Of a stretch of 43,675 nucleotides of DNA, positions 1 through 7,807 are shown piece by piece. The stretch comes from Elainella sp. Prado103 (GTDB lineage: Bacteria > Cyanobacteriota > Cyanobacteriia > Elainellales > Elainellaceae). Within the stretch, counting starts at the first letter, position 1, and every line of letters starts with the position of its first letter. The stretch covers positions 1 through 43,675 of the forward strand of contig JALOOM010000043.1 of assembly GCA_025454395.1 (NCBI GenBank). The letters are read 5' to 3'. Made by a program: the position numbers and the translations under genes. The notes under the pieces were generated by a model, which saw only the letters and a list, made by a program, of their open reading frames with translations, was not told the DNA's origin and did no database searches.

Positions 1-179
1 ACCGAGTTCTTTTGCACTGATTGTCTACCCTAATGCCCTAATTGGGTTTAGCTGCCATACAAATGTACTATAACAGTATAGCAGCAAATTTAATCGCTAG
101 GGTTAATTGTTTTCAAGTTCTGCCTGAGGTCAATCCAGTAATTTGAATTTGTCCATTTTCAGCGCATCCCATCAGACTG

Positions 180-1457
180 ATGACTTCTAATCTTCCTAGT
201 TTGCTGGTTCCAGATACCGCCCTTTCGGTAGCAGGGCTAACCGCCTATATTCAAGCCTTGCTGGAGCAAGATCATCAGCTTCAACAGGTTTGGGTTACCG
301 GAGAAGTCTCGAGTGCCACCCGATACCGGAGCGGACTATTTTTTACGCTGCAAGATCCCAATGCCGAAGCCGCGATCAACTGTGTGATCTGGAATAGTCA
401 AATCAATCGCCTTGCCACTGTGCCCGTTGCCGGAGAGCAGCTCATTATCTTAGGGCGAGTGCAAATCCATCCTCAACGAGGTAACTACCAGTTAATTGTT
501 TGGCAGGTGCTACCTGCTGGCGAGGGCTTACGGGCATTACGCTATCGGCAATTACGCAAACGGCTAGAGGTGGAGGGTTTATTTGATCCCGATCGCAAAC
601 GCCCTTTACCAATCTATCCCCATACTATTGCAGTGGTCACCTCTCCCCAAGCCGCTGCCTGGGGAGATATTAAGCGCACCCTCAAACGTCGCTCTCCAGG
701 CTTAAAAGTGCTGTTCTCTCCGGCATTAGTGCAAGGAGAACAAGCCCCTCAATCGATCGTGCAAGCGATTCAGCGGGTGATTCGAGATGGGCGAGCCCAG
801 GTGCTGATCTTATCGCGCGGGGGAGGAGCCACAGAAGATATGGTTTGCTTCAACGATGAACGGGTAGTGCGGGTGATCGCCAGTTGTCCGATTCCTGTGG
901 TAGCTGGCATTGGGCATCAGCGAGATGAATCACTAGCTGATCTGGTGGCAGATGTTTGTGCTCATACCCCTACGGCGGCCGCAGAACAGACGGTACCGCT
1001 ATTAACCGATCTCTATGCGGAACATCAGGATCGGCTCCTGCAATTGAGACAGGTGATGGCAGACCAACTCGAAAATGCGGCGACTCAATTAGAACGTCTG
1101 CGCGATCGGCTGCGACGGTTGCGGTTGGATCGGCAAGTGCGACAAGAATTACAAGCGATCACTTGGCAGCGTCAGCAGTTGATCCAAATCACCCACCATC
1201 AGGTACAGAGGGCAATGCAGCACTGCGATTTACTCCGACAAAAATTAATGACTTTAGATCCGGCCGCAGTTTTGCGTCGAGGTTATGCCGTTGCTAGACA
1301 AGCTGATGGCGCTGTCCTACGATCGATCGATCAGGTGACGGTCGGACAAACCCTGAGTCTCCAACTGGGGCAGGGGCAAGTAGAGGTGAAGATTACGGAC
1401 ATCCTTGATCAGGATGCGCTATCTTCCGAATTGACAAGTGATTCTAACAAGTTTTGA
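180..1457 (+). CDS. xseA: Exodeoxyribonuclease VII large subunit
   Basis: Catalytic subunit of exonuclease VII, which degrades single-stranded DNA from both ends in the cytoplasm during repair and recombination. The 425-residue protein has the family layout: an N-terminal OB-fold (about residues 14-115, including the GEVSSATRYRSGLFFTLQD stretch), then the catalytic region with VTSPQAAAWGDI near residue 153, LSRGGGATEDM near 212 and GIGHQRDESLADLVAD near 243. A basic coiled-coil stretch and a C-terminal domain (LRRGYAVAR) that contacts the small subunit follow. The small-subunit gene starts about 40 bp downstream in the same direction, as expected for an operon. The length is normal for the family. 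The identification is secure; the ATG at 180 is the natural start. Confidence 0.97.
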   Translation: MTSNLPSLLVPDTALSVAGLTAYIQALLEQDHQLQQVWVTGEVSSATRYRSGLFFTLQDPNAEAAINCVIWNSQINRLATVPVAGEQLIILGRVQIHPQRGNYQLIVWQVLPAGEGLRALRYRQLRKRLEVEGLFDPDRKRPLPIYPHTIAVVTSPQAAAWGDIKRTLKRRSPGLKVLFSPALVQGEQAPQSIVQAIQRVIRDGRAQVLILSRGGGATEDMVCFNDERVVRVIASCPIPVVAGIGHQRDESLADLVADVCAHTPTAAAEQTVPLLTDLYAEHQDRLLQLRQVMADQLENAATQLERLRDRLRRLRLDRQVRQELQAITWQRQQLIQITHHQVQRAMQHCDLLRQKLMTLDPAAVLRRGYAVARQADGAVLRSIDQVTVGQTLSLQLGQGQVEVKITDILDQDALSSELTSDSNKF

Positions 1458-1498
1458 CTTATTTTGACTGAATGACGCTCTTCTTAAAATCCAGATTC

Positions 1499-1804
1499 AT
1501 GACTAACCACTCAGAACTAACAGACTCTTTGCCGATCTGCTCAGATTTACCGTCCGATCAATCGCCTCCGGACGGGTTGTCGCGCAACCATTCTCAAGCC
1601 GCCTGGAGTTACGAAGCCACGGTGATGCAGGTGGAGGCGATCATCAACCAAATTGAGCGGGGAGACCTGGAACTGGCAGAAGTATTTGACCGCTTTGCGA
1701 TCGCAGTAGAGCAGCTTAACCAATGCGAAATATTTTTGACTCGCCAACAGCAGCAGGTGGAACTTCTGATTGAAACCCTAGTAGATGAGCCCGAAGGGAG
1801 CTGA
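1499..1804 (+). CDS. xseB: Exodeoxyribonuclease VII small subunit
   Basis: Small helical subunit that binds several-fold to XseA and is needed for exonuclease VII activity. The recognisable core is WSYEATVMQVEAIINQIERG, followed by DLELAEVFDRFAIAVEQLNQC and a coiled C-terminal helix, matching the two-helix XseB fold. With the ATG at 1499 it has 101 residues. An in-frame ATG at 1472 would add nine residues; the family is usually about 70-85 residues, so the shorter form is preferred. About 30 residues precede the core and are low in complexity and rich in Ser and Pro, which is longer than usual. It lies directly downstream of xseA and is probably co-transcribed. Confidence 0.93.
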   Translation: MTNHSELTDSLPICSDLPSDQSPPDGLSRNHSQAAWSYEATVMQVEAIINQIERGDLELAEVFDRFAIAVEQLNQCEIFLTRQQQQVELLIETLVDEPEGS

Positions 1805-1865
1805 AGCCGGAGCATTATGGCTTAAAGTTTCTATAGAACTTGAAGTTTCTATAGGACTTGAGTTT

Positions 1866-2168
1866 CTAGCGAATGGGATCGTGGACAGTCACAAGCTTGG
1901 TGCCATCGGGAAAGGTGGCCTCGACTTGCACCTCATGGATCATCTCGGGAATGCCTTCCATCACATCCGATCGAGTCAGCAACGTTGTTCCATAGGTCAT
2001 CAAATCGGCAACCGTTCGGCCTTCACGGGCCCCTTCCAGGATCGCTGCTGAAATATAGGCAACTGCTTCCGGATAGTTTAACTTTAAACCTTTCTCCTTA
2101 CGCCGCTCTGCGACTAAAGCGGCAGTAAAAATTAGCAACTTATCTTTTTCTTGAGGCGTGAGCTGCAT
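1866..2168 (-). CDS. ureA: Urease subunit gamma
   Basis: Smallest structural subunit of the nickel enzyme urease, which hydrolyses urea to ammonia and carbon dioxide. The 100 residues are the complete standard length. Diagnostic stretches are [21 protein letters not shown] at the start, [21 protein letters not shown] in the middle, and [21 protein letters not shown]-type sequence (here [19 protein letters not shown]) before the C-terminal HDPI. No ureB, ureC or accessory gene is adjacent: downstream it faces xseB, and upstream lie a non-coding gap and tRNA-Gln. In some cyanobacteria the urease genes are scattered, so this need not be a relic. The ATG at 2168 is the only sensible start; no strong ribosome binding site precedes it. 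Confidence 0.96.
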   Translation of the reverse strand: MQLTPQEKDKLLIFTAALVAERRKEKGLKLNYPEAVAYISAAILEGAREGRTVADLMTYGTTLLTRSDVMEGIPEMIHEVQVEATFPDGTKLVTVHDPIR

Positions 2169-2227
2169 AGGTTAAAGAGAAATCTTAAGGAGCAAATACA
2201 GAGATAGCTTGAACTAGCTCAGCAGCA

Positions 2228-2409
2228 AAATAGCATACCTCTGGAATTAAAATCTAGACAGTACAAAAAGCTGCTCCCCCAGATCACGGCTACCTGGGCA
2301 TCAAGCGGCCACTTCCGAAGCAGGAGTCTCCAGGCATTCAGTATCACCGAGAGAGCCACTCCAGAAGCAATCAATACTGCGTTGAAACCAAAATCAGCTT
2401 GAGTAGAAT
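2228..2409 (-). pseudogene. Possible decayed membrane-protein tail
   Basis: Upstream of ureA one minus-strand frame is open for about 60 codons without an ATG. It reads like protein: [20 protein letters not shown], then WRLLLRKWPLDAQ. A hydrophobic helix followed by N-A-W-R-L-L-L resembles the last membrane helix of P1B-type metal ATPases (typically LNxLRLL). No start codon, upstream domain or ribosome binding site is visible, and the frame ends at a stop near 2228. It may be the remnant of a lost gene or simply chance. Confidence is low. Confidence 0.22.
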
Positions 2410-2463
2410 TAGTTCAATTCCAACTCTGCAAACTAAATTGATCCTTGAATCCTTATTTTCAAC

Positions 2464-2534
2464 TGGGGCGCTAGGATTCGAACCTAGGAATGGCGGGACC
2501 AAAACCCGCTGCCTTACCGCTTGGCGACGCCCCA
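2464..2534 (-). tRNA. trnQ: tRNA-Gln (anticodon TTG)
   Basis: Reading the minus strand, a 71-nt cloverleaf begins and ends with the pairing acceptor arms TGGGGCG and CGCCCCA. The anticodon stem GCGGG/CCCGC encloses a loop with TTG at positions 34-36, and the T arm holds GGTTCGAATCC. CCA is not encoded beyond the acceptor. The gene is transcribed away from recQ. Confidence 0.96.
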
Positions 2535-2684
2535 ACAAAGCTTGTTTCATCAACTCGCCTCAATTATTTTAGCAGTCATATTGCGGAATGTGTCAAGGCT
2601 TTGCCAAAATTCAGGCAAGATTCGATCCGAGCCGGGGTTTGGGGCAGGATGGAAGGGTGGATATCAGTGGATATCAATCGACTT

Positions 2685-4625
2685 ATGACTTTCGATTTCA
2701 CATCACTTGGGGCAATTGGGATAACTGGAACTACCAGAGCAACTTCCGGGGCAGCATCGGCAGATGAAATCACTGCTGCTCCTGAGCAGGCTCTTAAACA
2801 TTTCTTTGGCTATGACTGTTTTCGTCCCGGTCAGCAACAAATTGTGGAGGCTGTGCTGCAAAATCAGGATGTATTGGTGATTATGCCGACGGGAGGTGGT
2901 AAATCCCTCTGCTATCAACTGCCAGCATTACTGAAGCCCGGTTTAACGATCGTGATTTCTCCCTTAATTGCCCTCATGCAAGATCAGGTGCAATCTCTGG
3001 ATGATAACGGCATCGGCGCTACATTTTTGAATAGTACCCTCAGTGGGGCAGAAGTCCGACGGCGCAATGAATGTATCCTGAACCGGGCGATTAAACTCCT
3101 TTATGTAGCACCAGAACGGTTACTCACCGAGCCATTTCTCCATTTTCTGGATGAGGTGGCGGCTGAAATTGGCATCGCAACGATCGCGATCGATGAAGCC
3201 CATTGCGTTTCAGAATGGGGGCATGATTTCCGTCCGGAGTATCGCCAGTTAAAACAGTTACGCCAGCGTTATCCCACTGTTCCTGTGATTGCCCTCACGG
3301 CCACCGCTACCGCCAGAGTGCAGCAGGATATTCAGCAGCAATTGGCTCTGCGGCAGCCCCTGATTCATATTGCCAGCTTCAACCGCCCCAATCTCCATTA
3401 CGAAGTTCGTCCCAAGCAAAAGCAGGCGCAACGGGATCTGCTCCGTCTGATTCAGCAAACCGCCGGTTCGGGAATTGTGTATTGTTTGAGCCGCAAAAAG
3501 GTGGAGGAAATCACTCAGAAACTGCAAGCGGCAGGCGTTGAAGCACTCCCTTATCATGCTGGTTTAACTGATGTAGTGCGTCAACAAAACCAAACGCGCT
3601 TTATCCGCGATGACGTGCGGGTGATGGTGGCCACCATCGCTTTTGGCATGGGAATCAATAAACCCGATGTGCGGTTTGTCATCCACTACGATCTACCCCG
3701 TAATTTGGAAGGCTACTACCAAGAGTCAGGTCGAGCTGGACGAGATGGCGAACCTGCCAGTTGCATCCTCTTCTTCAGTTTTGGTGACATTCGCACCATT
3801 GAGTATCTAATCGCCCAAAAAGTTGATCCCAATACAGGCGATCCTTTACTGGCAGAACAGCAAATTGCTCGGCAGCAGCTACGACAGGTGATTGACTATG
3901 CCGAGGGCACCGAATGTCGCCGTACCATCCAGCTCAGCTATTTTGGTGAACGGTTTGATGGCAACTGTAATCGTTGTGATAACTGTTTGCGCCCCCGATC
4001 GCGGCAAGACTGGACGATCGAAGCCCAAAAGTTTCTTTCTTGTGTGGCTCGCTGTCACGAGCGCTATGGCATGACTTACATTATCGATGTGCTGCGGGGA
4101 GCCAAGGAAAAGCGAATTTTGGCGAATCGCCATGATCAGTTATCAACGTATGGAATCGGCAAAGATCATACTTTAGAAGAGTGGCGCACGCTTGGTCGAT
4201 CGCTGTTACATCAAGGACTCCTCGAAGAAACCACCGATGGCTACGCAGTCCTGAAGCTAAATGCTCTGAGCTGGGAAGTTTTACGGAAGCAGCGATCGGT
4301 ATGGCTGGCACAGCCCCATCAACCGGTAGCTACCCGCTCAGCTCCATCGGCAGCTCGGATCAAAGCAGAACAATTGTTCGATCAGCTCCGGAAGCTCCGC
4401 AAGGAATTAGCAGACGAACAAGGAGTTCCCCCCTACGTAGTCTTTGCGGATTCTAGTTTGCGGTTGATGTCCCAACTGCAACCCCAAACCCTGGATGATT
4501 TTGGGCAAATCTCAGGGGTGGGGAACCATAAACTGGCCCGCTATGGATCACGCTTTGTTCAGGAGATTCAGGCTTTCTGTCAGGCGCAAGATCAGCCTGC
4601 TGATGAGTTCGAAGGTCAGTCCTAG
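2685..4625 (+). CDS. recQ: ATP-dependent DNA helicase RecQ
   Basis: 3'-5' superfamily 2 helicase acting in recombinational repair and at stalled forks. All domains are present. The helicase core has motif I (MPTGGGKS), the DEAH box (IDEAHCVSEWGHDFRPEY), motif III (ALTATAT) and motif VI (QESGRAGRDG). A zinc-binding RQC region with four cysteines follows (C-R-R-T ... CNRCDNC), and then a C-terminal HRDC domain (about the last 80 residues, with ISGVGNHKLARYG). The open frame continues upstream to 2490, inside tRNA-Gln, so that start is unlikely. ATGs at 2649 and 2685 are the realistic choices. The latter gives 646 residues with a 38-residue poorly conserved leader before the core (ALKHFFGYDCFRPGQ). 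The start is uncertain; the function is not. Confidence 0.95.
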   Translation: MTFDFTSLGAIGITGTTRATSGAASADEITAAPEQALKHFFGYDCFRPGQQQIVEAVLQNQDVLVIMPTGGGKSLCYQLPALLKPGLTIVISPLIALMQDQVQSLDDNGIGATFLNSTLSGAEVRRRNECILNRAIKLLYVAPERLLTEPFLHFLDEVAAEIGIATIAIDEAHCVSEWGHDFRPEYRQLKQLRQRYPTVPVIALTATATARVQQDIQQQLALRQPLIHIASFNRPNLHYEVRPKQKQAQRDLLRLIQQTAGSGIVYCLSRKKVEEITQKLQAAGVEALPYHAGLTDVVRQQNQTRFIRDDVRVMVATIAFGMGINKPDVRFVIHYDLPRNLEGYYQESGRAGRDGEPASCILFFSFGDIRTIEYLIAQKVDPNTGDPLLAEQQIARQQLRQVIDYAEGTECRRTIQLSYFGERFDGNCNRCDNCLRPRSRQDWTIEAQKFLSCVARCHERYGMTYIIDVLRGAKEKRILANRHDQLSTYGIGKDHTLEEWRTLGRSLLHQGLLEETTDGYAVLKLNALSWEVLRKQRSVWLAQPHQPVATRSAPSAARIKAEQLFDQLRKLRKELADEQGVPPYVVFADSSLRLMSQLQPQTLDDFGQISGVGNHKLARYGSRFVQEIQAFCQAQDQPADEFEGQS

Positions 4626-4659
4626 CTGAGGTGAACCTGATAGAGTGCAACTTGATACG

Positions 4660-4729
4660 ATGAAACTGGTGCAGTGAAACTGGTGCAGTGAAACTGGTGC
4701 AGTGAAACTGGTATGGTGAAACTGGTGTA
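4660..4729 (+). repeat. Tandem repeat, 14 bp x 5
   Basis: Five consecutive 14-bp units of the form GTGAAACTGGTGCA, with the last two slightly changed (ending TATG and TGTA). They sit between the recQ stop and the next gene. The 14-bp period is not a multiple of three, and the array contains no reading frame. Confidence 0.9.
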
Positions 4730-4788
4730 ATTATAAAATTGGGGTGCTTAGACTTCTGCCCCCCTGGAGATTATCCACTCAGGTTTCT

Positions 4789-5304
4789 ATGAACTATGTG
4801 ATTGCTGTTCTTGCAGACCGAATTCAGGCGGAAGCGGCCTACTCAGAGTTAGAAAAAGCTGGGATCCCAACCGCCCAACTCAGTATTCTTGGACAAGGCT
4901 ATAAATCAGCCGATGAGTTTGGGTTTATCGATCCGAAACAGCCGGCTCGTAAACAAGCCAAGTTAATGGCCATTTGGCTCGTCCCCTTCGGATTTATTGG
5001 GGGTTGGCTATTTAATGTATCAACCCAATACCAGTTGGTTCCAGAGGTTGGCTCGTTGGGCAACCATATTATCGGCGGGCTGCTGGGTGCGATCGGCGGA
5101 GCCATGGGTAGCTTCTTTGTGGGTGGCGGAGTCGGATTATCCTTCGGCAGCGGGGATGCCTTGCCTTACCGCAATCGTCTCAAGGAGGGAAAATATTTAG
5201 TGGTGGTGAGTGGGGCTCCCAATATCACGAATAAGGCAACGCGCATTTTGCGGCAGATGGAACCTGAAACGCTGCAAGGCTACATCGATCCAACAACTGT
5301 ATAA
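4789..5304 (+). CDS. Conserved membrane protein with glycine-rich core
   Basis: A 171-residue protein of unknown function. Residues 1-60 form a small alpha/beta domain (MNYVIAVLADRIQAEAAYSELEKAGI) like the flavin-independent 'general stress protein 17M' fold seen at the N-terminus of several membrane-anchored stress proteins. Two hydrophobic segments follow: LMAIWLVPFGFIGGWLF, and a long glycine-rich stretch (IIGGLLGAIGGAMGSFFVGGGVG). A soluble tail ends KYLVVVSGAPNITNKATRIL. I would expect it in the cytoplasmic or thylakoid membrane. The ATG at 4789 is preceded by CAGG and begins the conserved-looking domain; an upstream in-frame start (4744) adds an unstructured leader and is less likely. 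Its neighbours give no functional hint. Confidence 0.75.
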   Translation: MNYVIAVLADRIQAEAAYSELEKAGIPTAQLSILGQGYKSADEFGFIDPKQPARKQAKLMAIWLVPFGFIGGWLFNVSTQYQLVPEVGSLGNHIIGGLLGAIGGAMGSFFVGGGVGLSFGSGDALPYRNRLKEGKYLVVVSGAPNITNKATRILRQMEPETLQGYIDPTTV

Positions 5305-5420
5305 CTGCATAACCGCATAGCTGTATAGATTTTTTCCTTGCCAAACTTCTGGCTGCATCTTAATTACTGGATCGGCAGATCAATCTTGCCTTTTTAGTGT
5401 CTAACTATCCTGAATCTACC

Positions 5421-5469
5421 TTTCGCAACATTCGCAACACAACATTCGCAACACAACATTCGCAACAAC
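5421..5469 (+). repeat. Tandem repeat, 14 bp x 3
   Basis: Three copies of ATTCGCAACACAAC (the last truncated), preceded by a partial unit. They abut the ATG of the next gene at 5474, so the repeat supplies most of its leader and ribosome-binding region, in which no clear purine-rich site is visible. Confidence 0.85.
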
Positions 5470-5473
5470 TGTT

Positions 5474-6202
5474 ATGCCGAACCTGCCGAAAACATTGGAA
5501 GAATCGATCGATCAGGCTGCTGCTGCCACGAAAGCGGCCTTGGCGGATGGTTACACTCGGTTGCAGATCGAGCTTCAGTTTCCTGAATTGAAAATGCTAC
5601 CTGTGGCTCAGCAATTCGTCCCCGCCTTTGAGGAATGGGGGAGTCATCTACGGGTATACTTTCCCGATGCGGGTGCCGCAGCTCTGGCTCGTCGAGATTG
5701 GGGAGACCAGCCCTATGCCATTCGCGGGATTCGCGATATGAACGCTGAAATTCAGCCAGATGATCAGTTGATTCTGTTTGTTGAACCCTCTTCGGTCGAA
5801 GTGCAGGAGGTGGAACAACTCTGCCAAGTCGCGCAGGATCGCCCAGTGGTATTACTGAACCCTAAACTGGAAGACATTGTTACGATCGGTATTGGTTTGG
5901 CTGGACGGCAATTGCGGGAGCGGTTTCTCAACCTATTCCACTCCTGTTATTATCTTCAACCTTTAGAAAAAGCGGCGATTTTTCGAGCTTACCCAAATGC
6001 CTGGCAAGTTTGGATTGCTAAGGAAGACGGAGATAATACGGAGTATGAATTAGTTTCGGAAACCCCACAAAAGCCAGTGGGCGAACAATTGGATCAAATC
6101 CTCATGGCGGCCGCTGGCGAAATGCCAGAACAAGTACAGACACCCCGCAAGAAGGGCTTGTTGTCCTCCATGCAGCAATTCTTAAAAGCCCTAAGTCAAT
6201 AG
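5474..6202 (+). CDS. DUF1995 family protein (LPA3-like)
   Basis: A 242-residue soluble protein recognised as DUF1995, a family of cyanobacteria and plastids that includes LPA3 (low PSII accumulation 3) of plants. Typical features are the start PKTLEESIDQAAAATKAAL, the ELQFPELK stretch, an FPDAGAAALARRDWG region, and the later FLNLFHSCYYLQPLEKAAIFRAYP with the aromatic pair before a predicted ligand-like pocket. A role in photosystem assembly or pigment-related processing is inferred from the plant family members only. The C-terminal 30 residues are basic and less conserved. It stands alone, flanked by tandem repeats on both sides. Confidence 0.85.
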   Translation: MPNLPKTLEESIDQAAAATKAALADGYTRLQIELQFPELKMLPVAQQFVPAFEEWGSHLRVYFPDAGAAALARRDWGDQPYAIRGIRDMNAEIQPDDQLILFVEPSSVEVQEVEQLCQVAQDRPVVLLNPKLEDIVTIGIGLAGRQLRERFLNLFHSCYYLQPLEKAAIFRAYPNAWQVWIAKEDGDNTEYELVSETPQKPVGEQLDQILMAAAGEMPEQVQTPRKKGLLSSMQQFLKALSQ

Positions 6203-6315
6203 GCTGAAATCTAATCAGTTGCTGGATTGCAGTTTTAACCTCTATCCAACGGTGAAATGAGCATGTAATATATTTAACATGAAGGTAAAAACTACTGGGC
6301 GATCGATCCACCTAC

Positions 6316-6459
6316 CGACTTAGCCATAGTTCGACTTAGCCATAGCTCGACTTAGCCATAGCTCGACTTAGCCATAGCTCGACTTAGCCATAGCTCGACT
6401 TAGCCATAGCTCGACTTAGCCATAGTTCGACTTAGCCATAGTTCGACTTAGCCATAGTT
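6316..6459 (+). repeat. Tandem repeat, 16 bp x 9
   Basis: Nine uninterrupted 16-bp units, CGACTTAGCCATAGYT, identical except for C or T at position 15. Units 1 and 7-9 end TT and units 2-6 end CT, which suggests block-wise duplication by slippage. It is the longest tandem array in the window. It has no spacers and no protein-like frame. Confidence 0.95.
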
Positions 6460-6489
6460 GTGCCTGGTATAGCCATGCCTAGTATGACT

Positions 6490-6639
6490 ATTGACTGGCC
6501 ACTCTTTCCCCTCGTCCCTAAATCCCTTCTCCCACTAGAGGCGAAGCGACTTCCAATCTAAATCCTGGTTCGAAAGCCCCTCGCCCGCTCTGGGAGAGGG
6601 GTTGGGGTGAGGGCAGTTTGAGTTTTGTCAGTCAATCAG
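6490..6639 (+). mobile_element. MITE-like element, copy 1
   Basis: About 140-150 bp with no coding capacity. A left end with ATTGACTGG faces a right end TTTGTCAGTC followed by AATCAG. It contains a 40-bp block (from 6569) that matches copy 2 near 30054 at 37 of 40 positions, and a 29-bp right-hand block (6611-6639) identical to 30118-30146. The inner part has facing C-rich and G-rich tracts (CCCCTCGCCC and GGGAGAGGGG) that can pair. No transposase is nearby. Confidence 0.65.
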
Positions 6640-6711
6640 CTATGACTGCTATGACTATGACTCTTTGAGTAACTATGACTGTTTGAGCCCCATACTTGAT
6701 CATTCAATCAA

Positions 6712-6832
6712 CCGCCAGTGTTGAGAAAACCGTCATTTAGGTAGCCCCCGGTTAAGCCACCATCCAGATTGAGGCAATTGGGACAATTCTGATGGATCGA
6801 CTCCCAAAAGAGGGAATAATTGACTGAGGCGG
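6712..6832 (+). ncRNA. Candidate multibranch structured RNA
   Basis: A closing stem CCGCC-AGT (6712-6719) / ACT-GA-GGCGG (6823-6832) encloses three further hairpins in order. These are AACCG/CGGTT (6728-6732 with 6749-6753); an 11-bp interrupted stem CCATC-AGA-TTG / CAA-TCT-GATGG (6760-6795); and TCCC/GGGA (6802-6815). Nested, non-overlapping stems of this kind in a gene-free gap suggest an RNA or a structured leader. The strand is undetermined; plus is assumed because the next gene (7038) is on plus. I recognise no Rfam class: it is not 6S, SRP RNA, RNase P RNA or tmRNA. Confidence 0.35.
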
Positions 6833-7037
6833 AAGTTAACATATTATTATGCTTCACTACTTGATGCCGATCGGCTTAGTCTCCTTACCATTTAATCTCC
6901 TCAGCATGTTGATCACTTGATCTGGAGTAAACTGTCTACAGCTTGTTGACCACACGATCTGTAAGCAATGACGGGGTATGCATTGATCACATCTTAATCC
7001 AGTCATTCCACTTGTTGTTCAAAAGGGTAGGGTTAGC
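6833..7037 (+). promoter_or_regulatory. Leader region of the phosphatase gene
   Basis: No reading frame or repeat array is visible here. Several loosely related TTGATCAC / TTGACCAC / ATTGATCAC words recur (near 6908, 6946 and 6983), spaced about 38 bp apart. They could be binding sites or chance in an AT-richer leader. The stretch AAAAGGGTAGGG just before 7038 provides a purine-rich ribosome binding site for the GTG start. Confidence 0.3.
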
Positions 7038-7790
7038 GTGTCTAGCGGTCGTCGCATTTTCATCGGAGATGTTCATGGTCATTATGATGGCCTAGTGCGG
7101 CTGATGGAGGCAATCGCTCCAGGAGCAACAGACCAGGTTTACTTTGTGGGCGATTTGATCGATCGGGGGCCCAAGAGCGCTCAAGTGGTGCAATTCGTTC
7201 GAGAGAACCATTTCCAGTGCGTGTTAGGCAACCATGAACAGTTGCTGCTGGGCGCATTTCCAGGCAGCAAGGTATCTCATGTGGCGCTACAAGCTTGGTT
7301 AAACAGCGGCGGTGAACCCACTGTAGCCAGCTATAGCAAGCTCGAAACTCTCCTTGAGAATTTGAATTGGATTCGTACTTTACCGACCTATCTTGATTTG
7401 GATGATGTTTGGCTTGTTCATGCTGGGGTTCATCCAAAACTGCCAATTTCTGAGCAGACAACCCACGAGTTCTGCTGGATTCGTGAAGAATTTCATAGTT
7501 CCCCCCAGCCCTATTTTCCAGGTAAGCTGATTATTATTGGTCACACAATCACCTTTACCCTACCTGGGGTGCCGCCAGGGGCTTTAGCGCAGGGGCAAGG
7601 CTGGTTAGATATTGATACAGGAGCTTATAACCCCCGCAGTGGTTGGTTAACCGGAGTTGACTTGACCCATCAACAAGTCTATCAAGTCAACGTATTTCAG
7701 CGAAAATTGCGCAAACTCCCCTTGGCGGAAGCGACAGTTCAAGTAGAGCCCCACCAAATCTTGGCGCGTCGTCAACTTTTACACTCCTAG
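7038..7790 (+). CDS. PPP-family serine/threonine protein phosphatase
   Basis: A metallophosphoesterase of the PPP type that removes phosphate from Ser/Thr (or Tyr) of proteins using two metal ions. All signature motifs are present: GDVHGHYDGL near residue 9, GDLIDRGPKS near 37, GNHEQLL near 64, then the histidine-bearing LVHAGVHP near 128 and GHTIT near 169. The 250 residues are typical of the compact bacterial PPP enzymes. The start is a GTG at 7038, supported by AGGGTAGGG about ten bases upstream and by the fact that the conserved fold begins only nine residues later. No kinase gene is adjacent. The substrate cannot be read from the sequence. Confidence 0.92.
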   Translation: MSSGRRIFIGDVHGHYDGLVRLMEAIAPGATDQVYFVGDLIDRGPKSAQVVQFVRENHFQCVLGNHEQLLLGAFPGSKVSHVALQAWLNSGGEPTVASYSKLETLLENLNWIRTLPTYLDLDDVWLVHAGVHPKLPISEQTTHEFCWIREEFHSSPQPYFPGKLIIIGHTITFTLPGVPPGALAQGQGWLDIDTGAYNPRSGWLTGVDLTHQQVYQVNVFQRKLRKLPLAEATVQVEPHQILARRQLLHS

Positions 7791-7807
7791 GAGATGACTC
7801 CTATCTT

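Noticed and set aside
956-1297. 113-codon plus-strand frame inside xseA
   Set aside because: It is an out-of-frame shadow of a securely identified gene.
2490-2684. N-terminal extension of the recQ frame
   Set aside because: It starts inside tRNA-Gln on the opposite strand and lacks helicase-like sequence; a later ATG is more plausible.
6316-6459. Possible CRISPR array
   Set aside because: Units are directly adjacent with no unique spacers, and no cas genes are present. The same holds for the other arrays.
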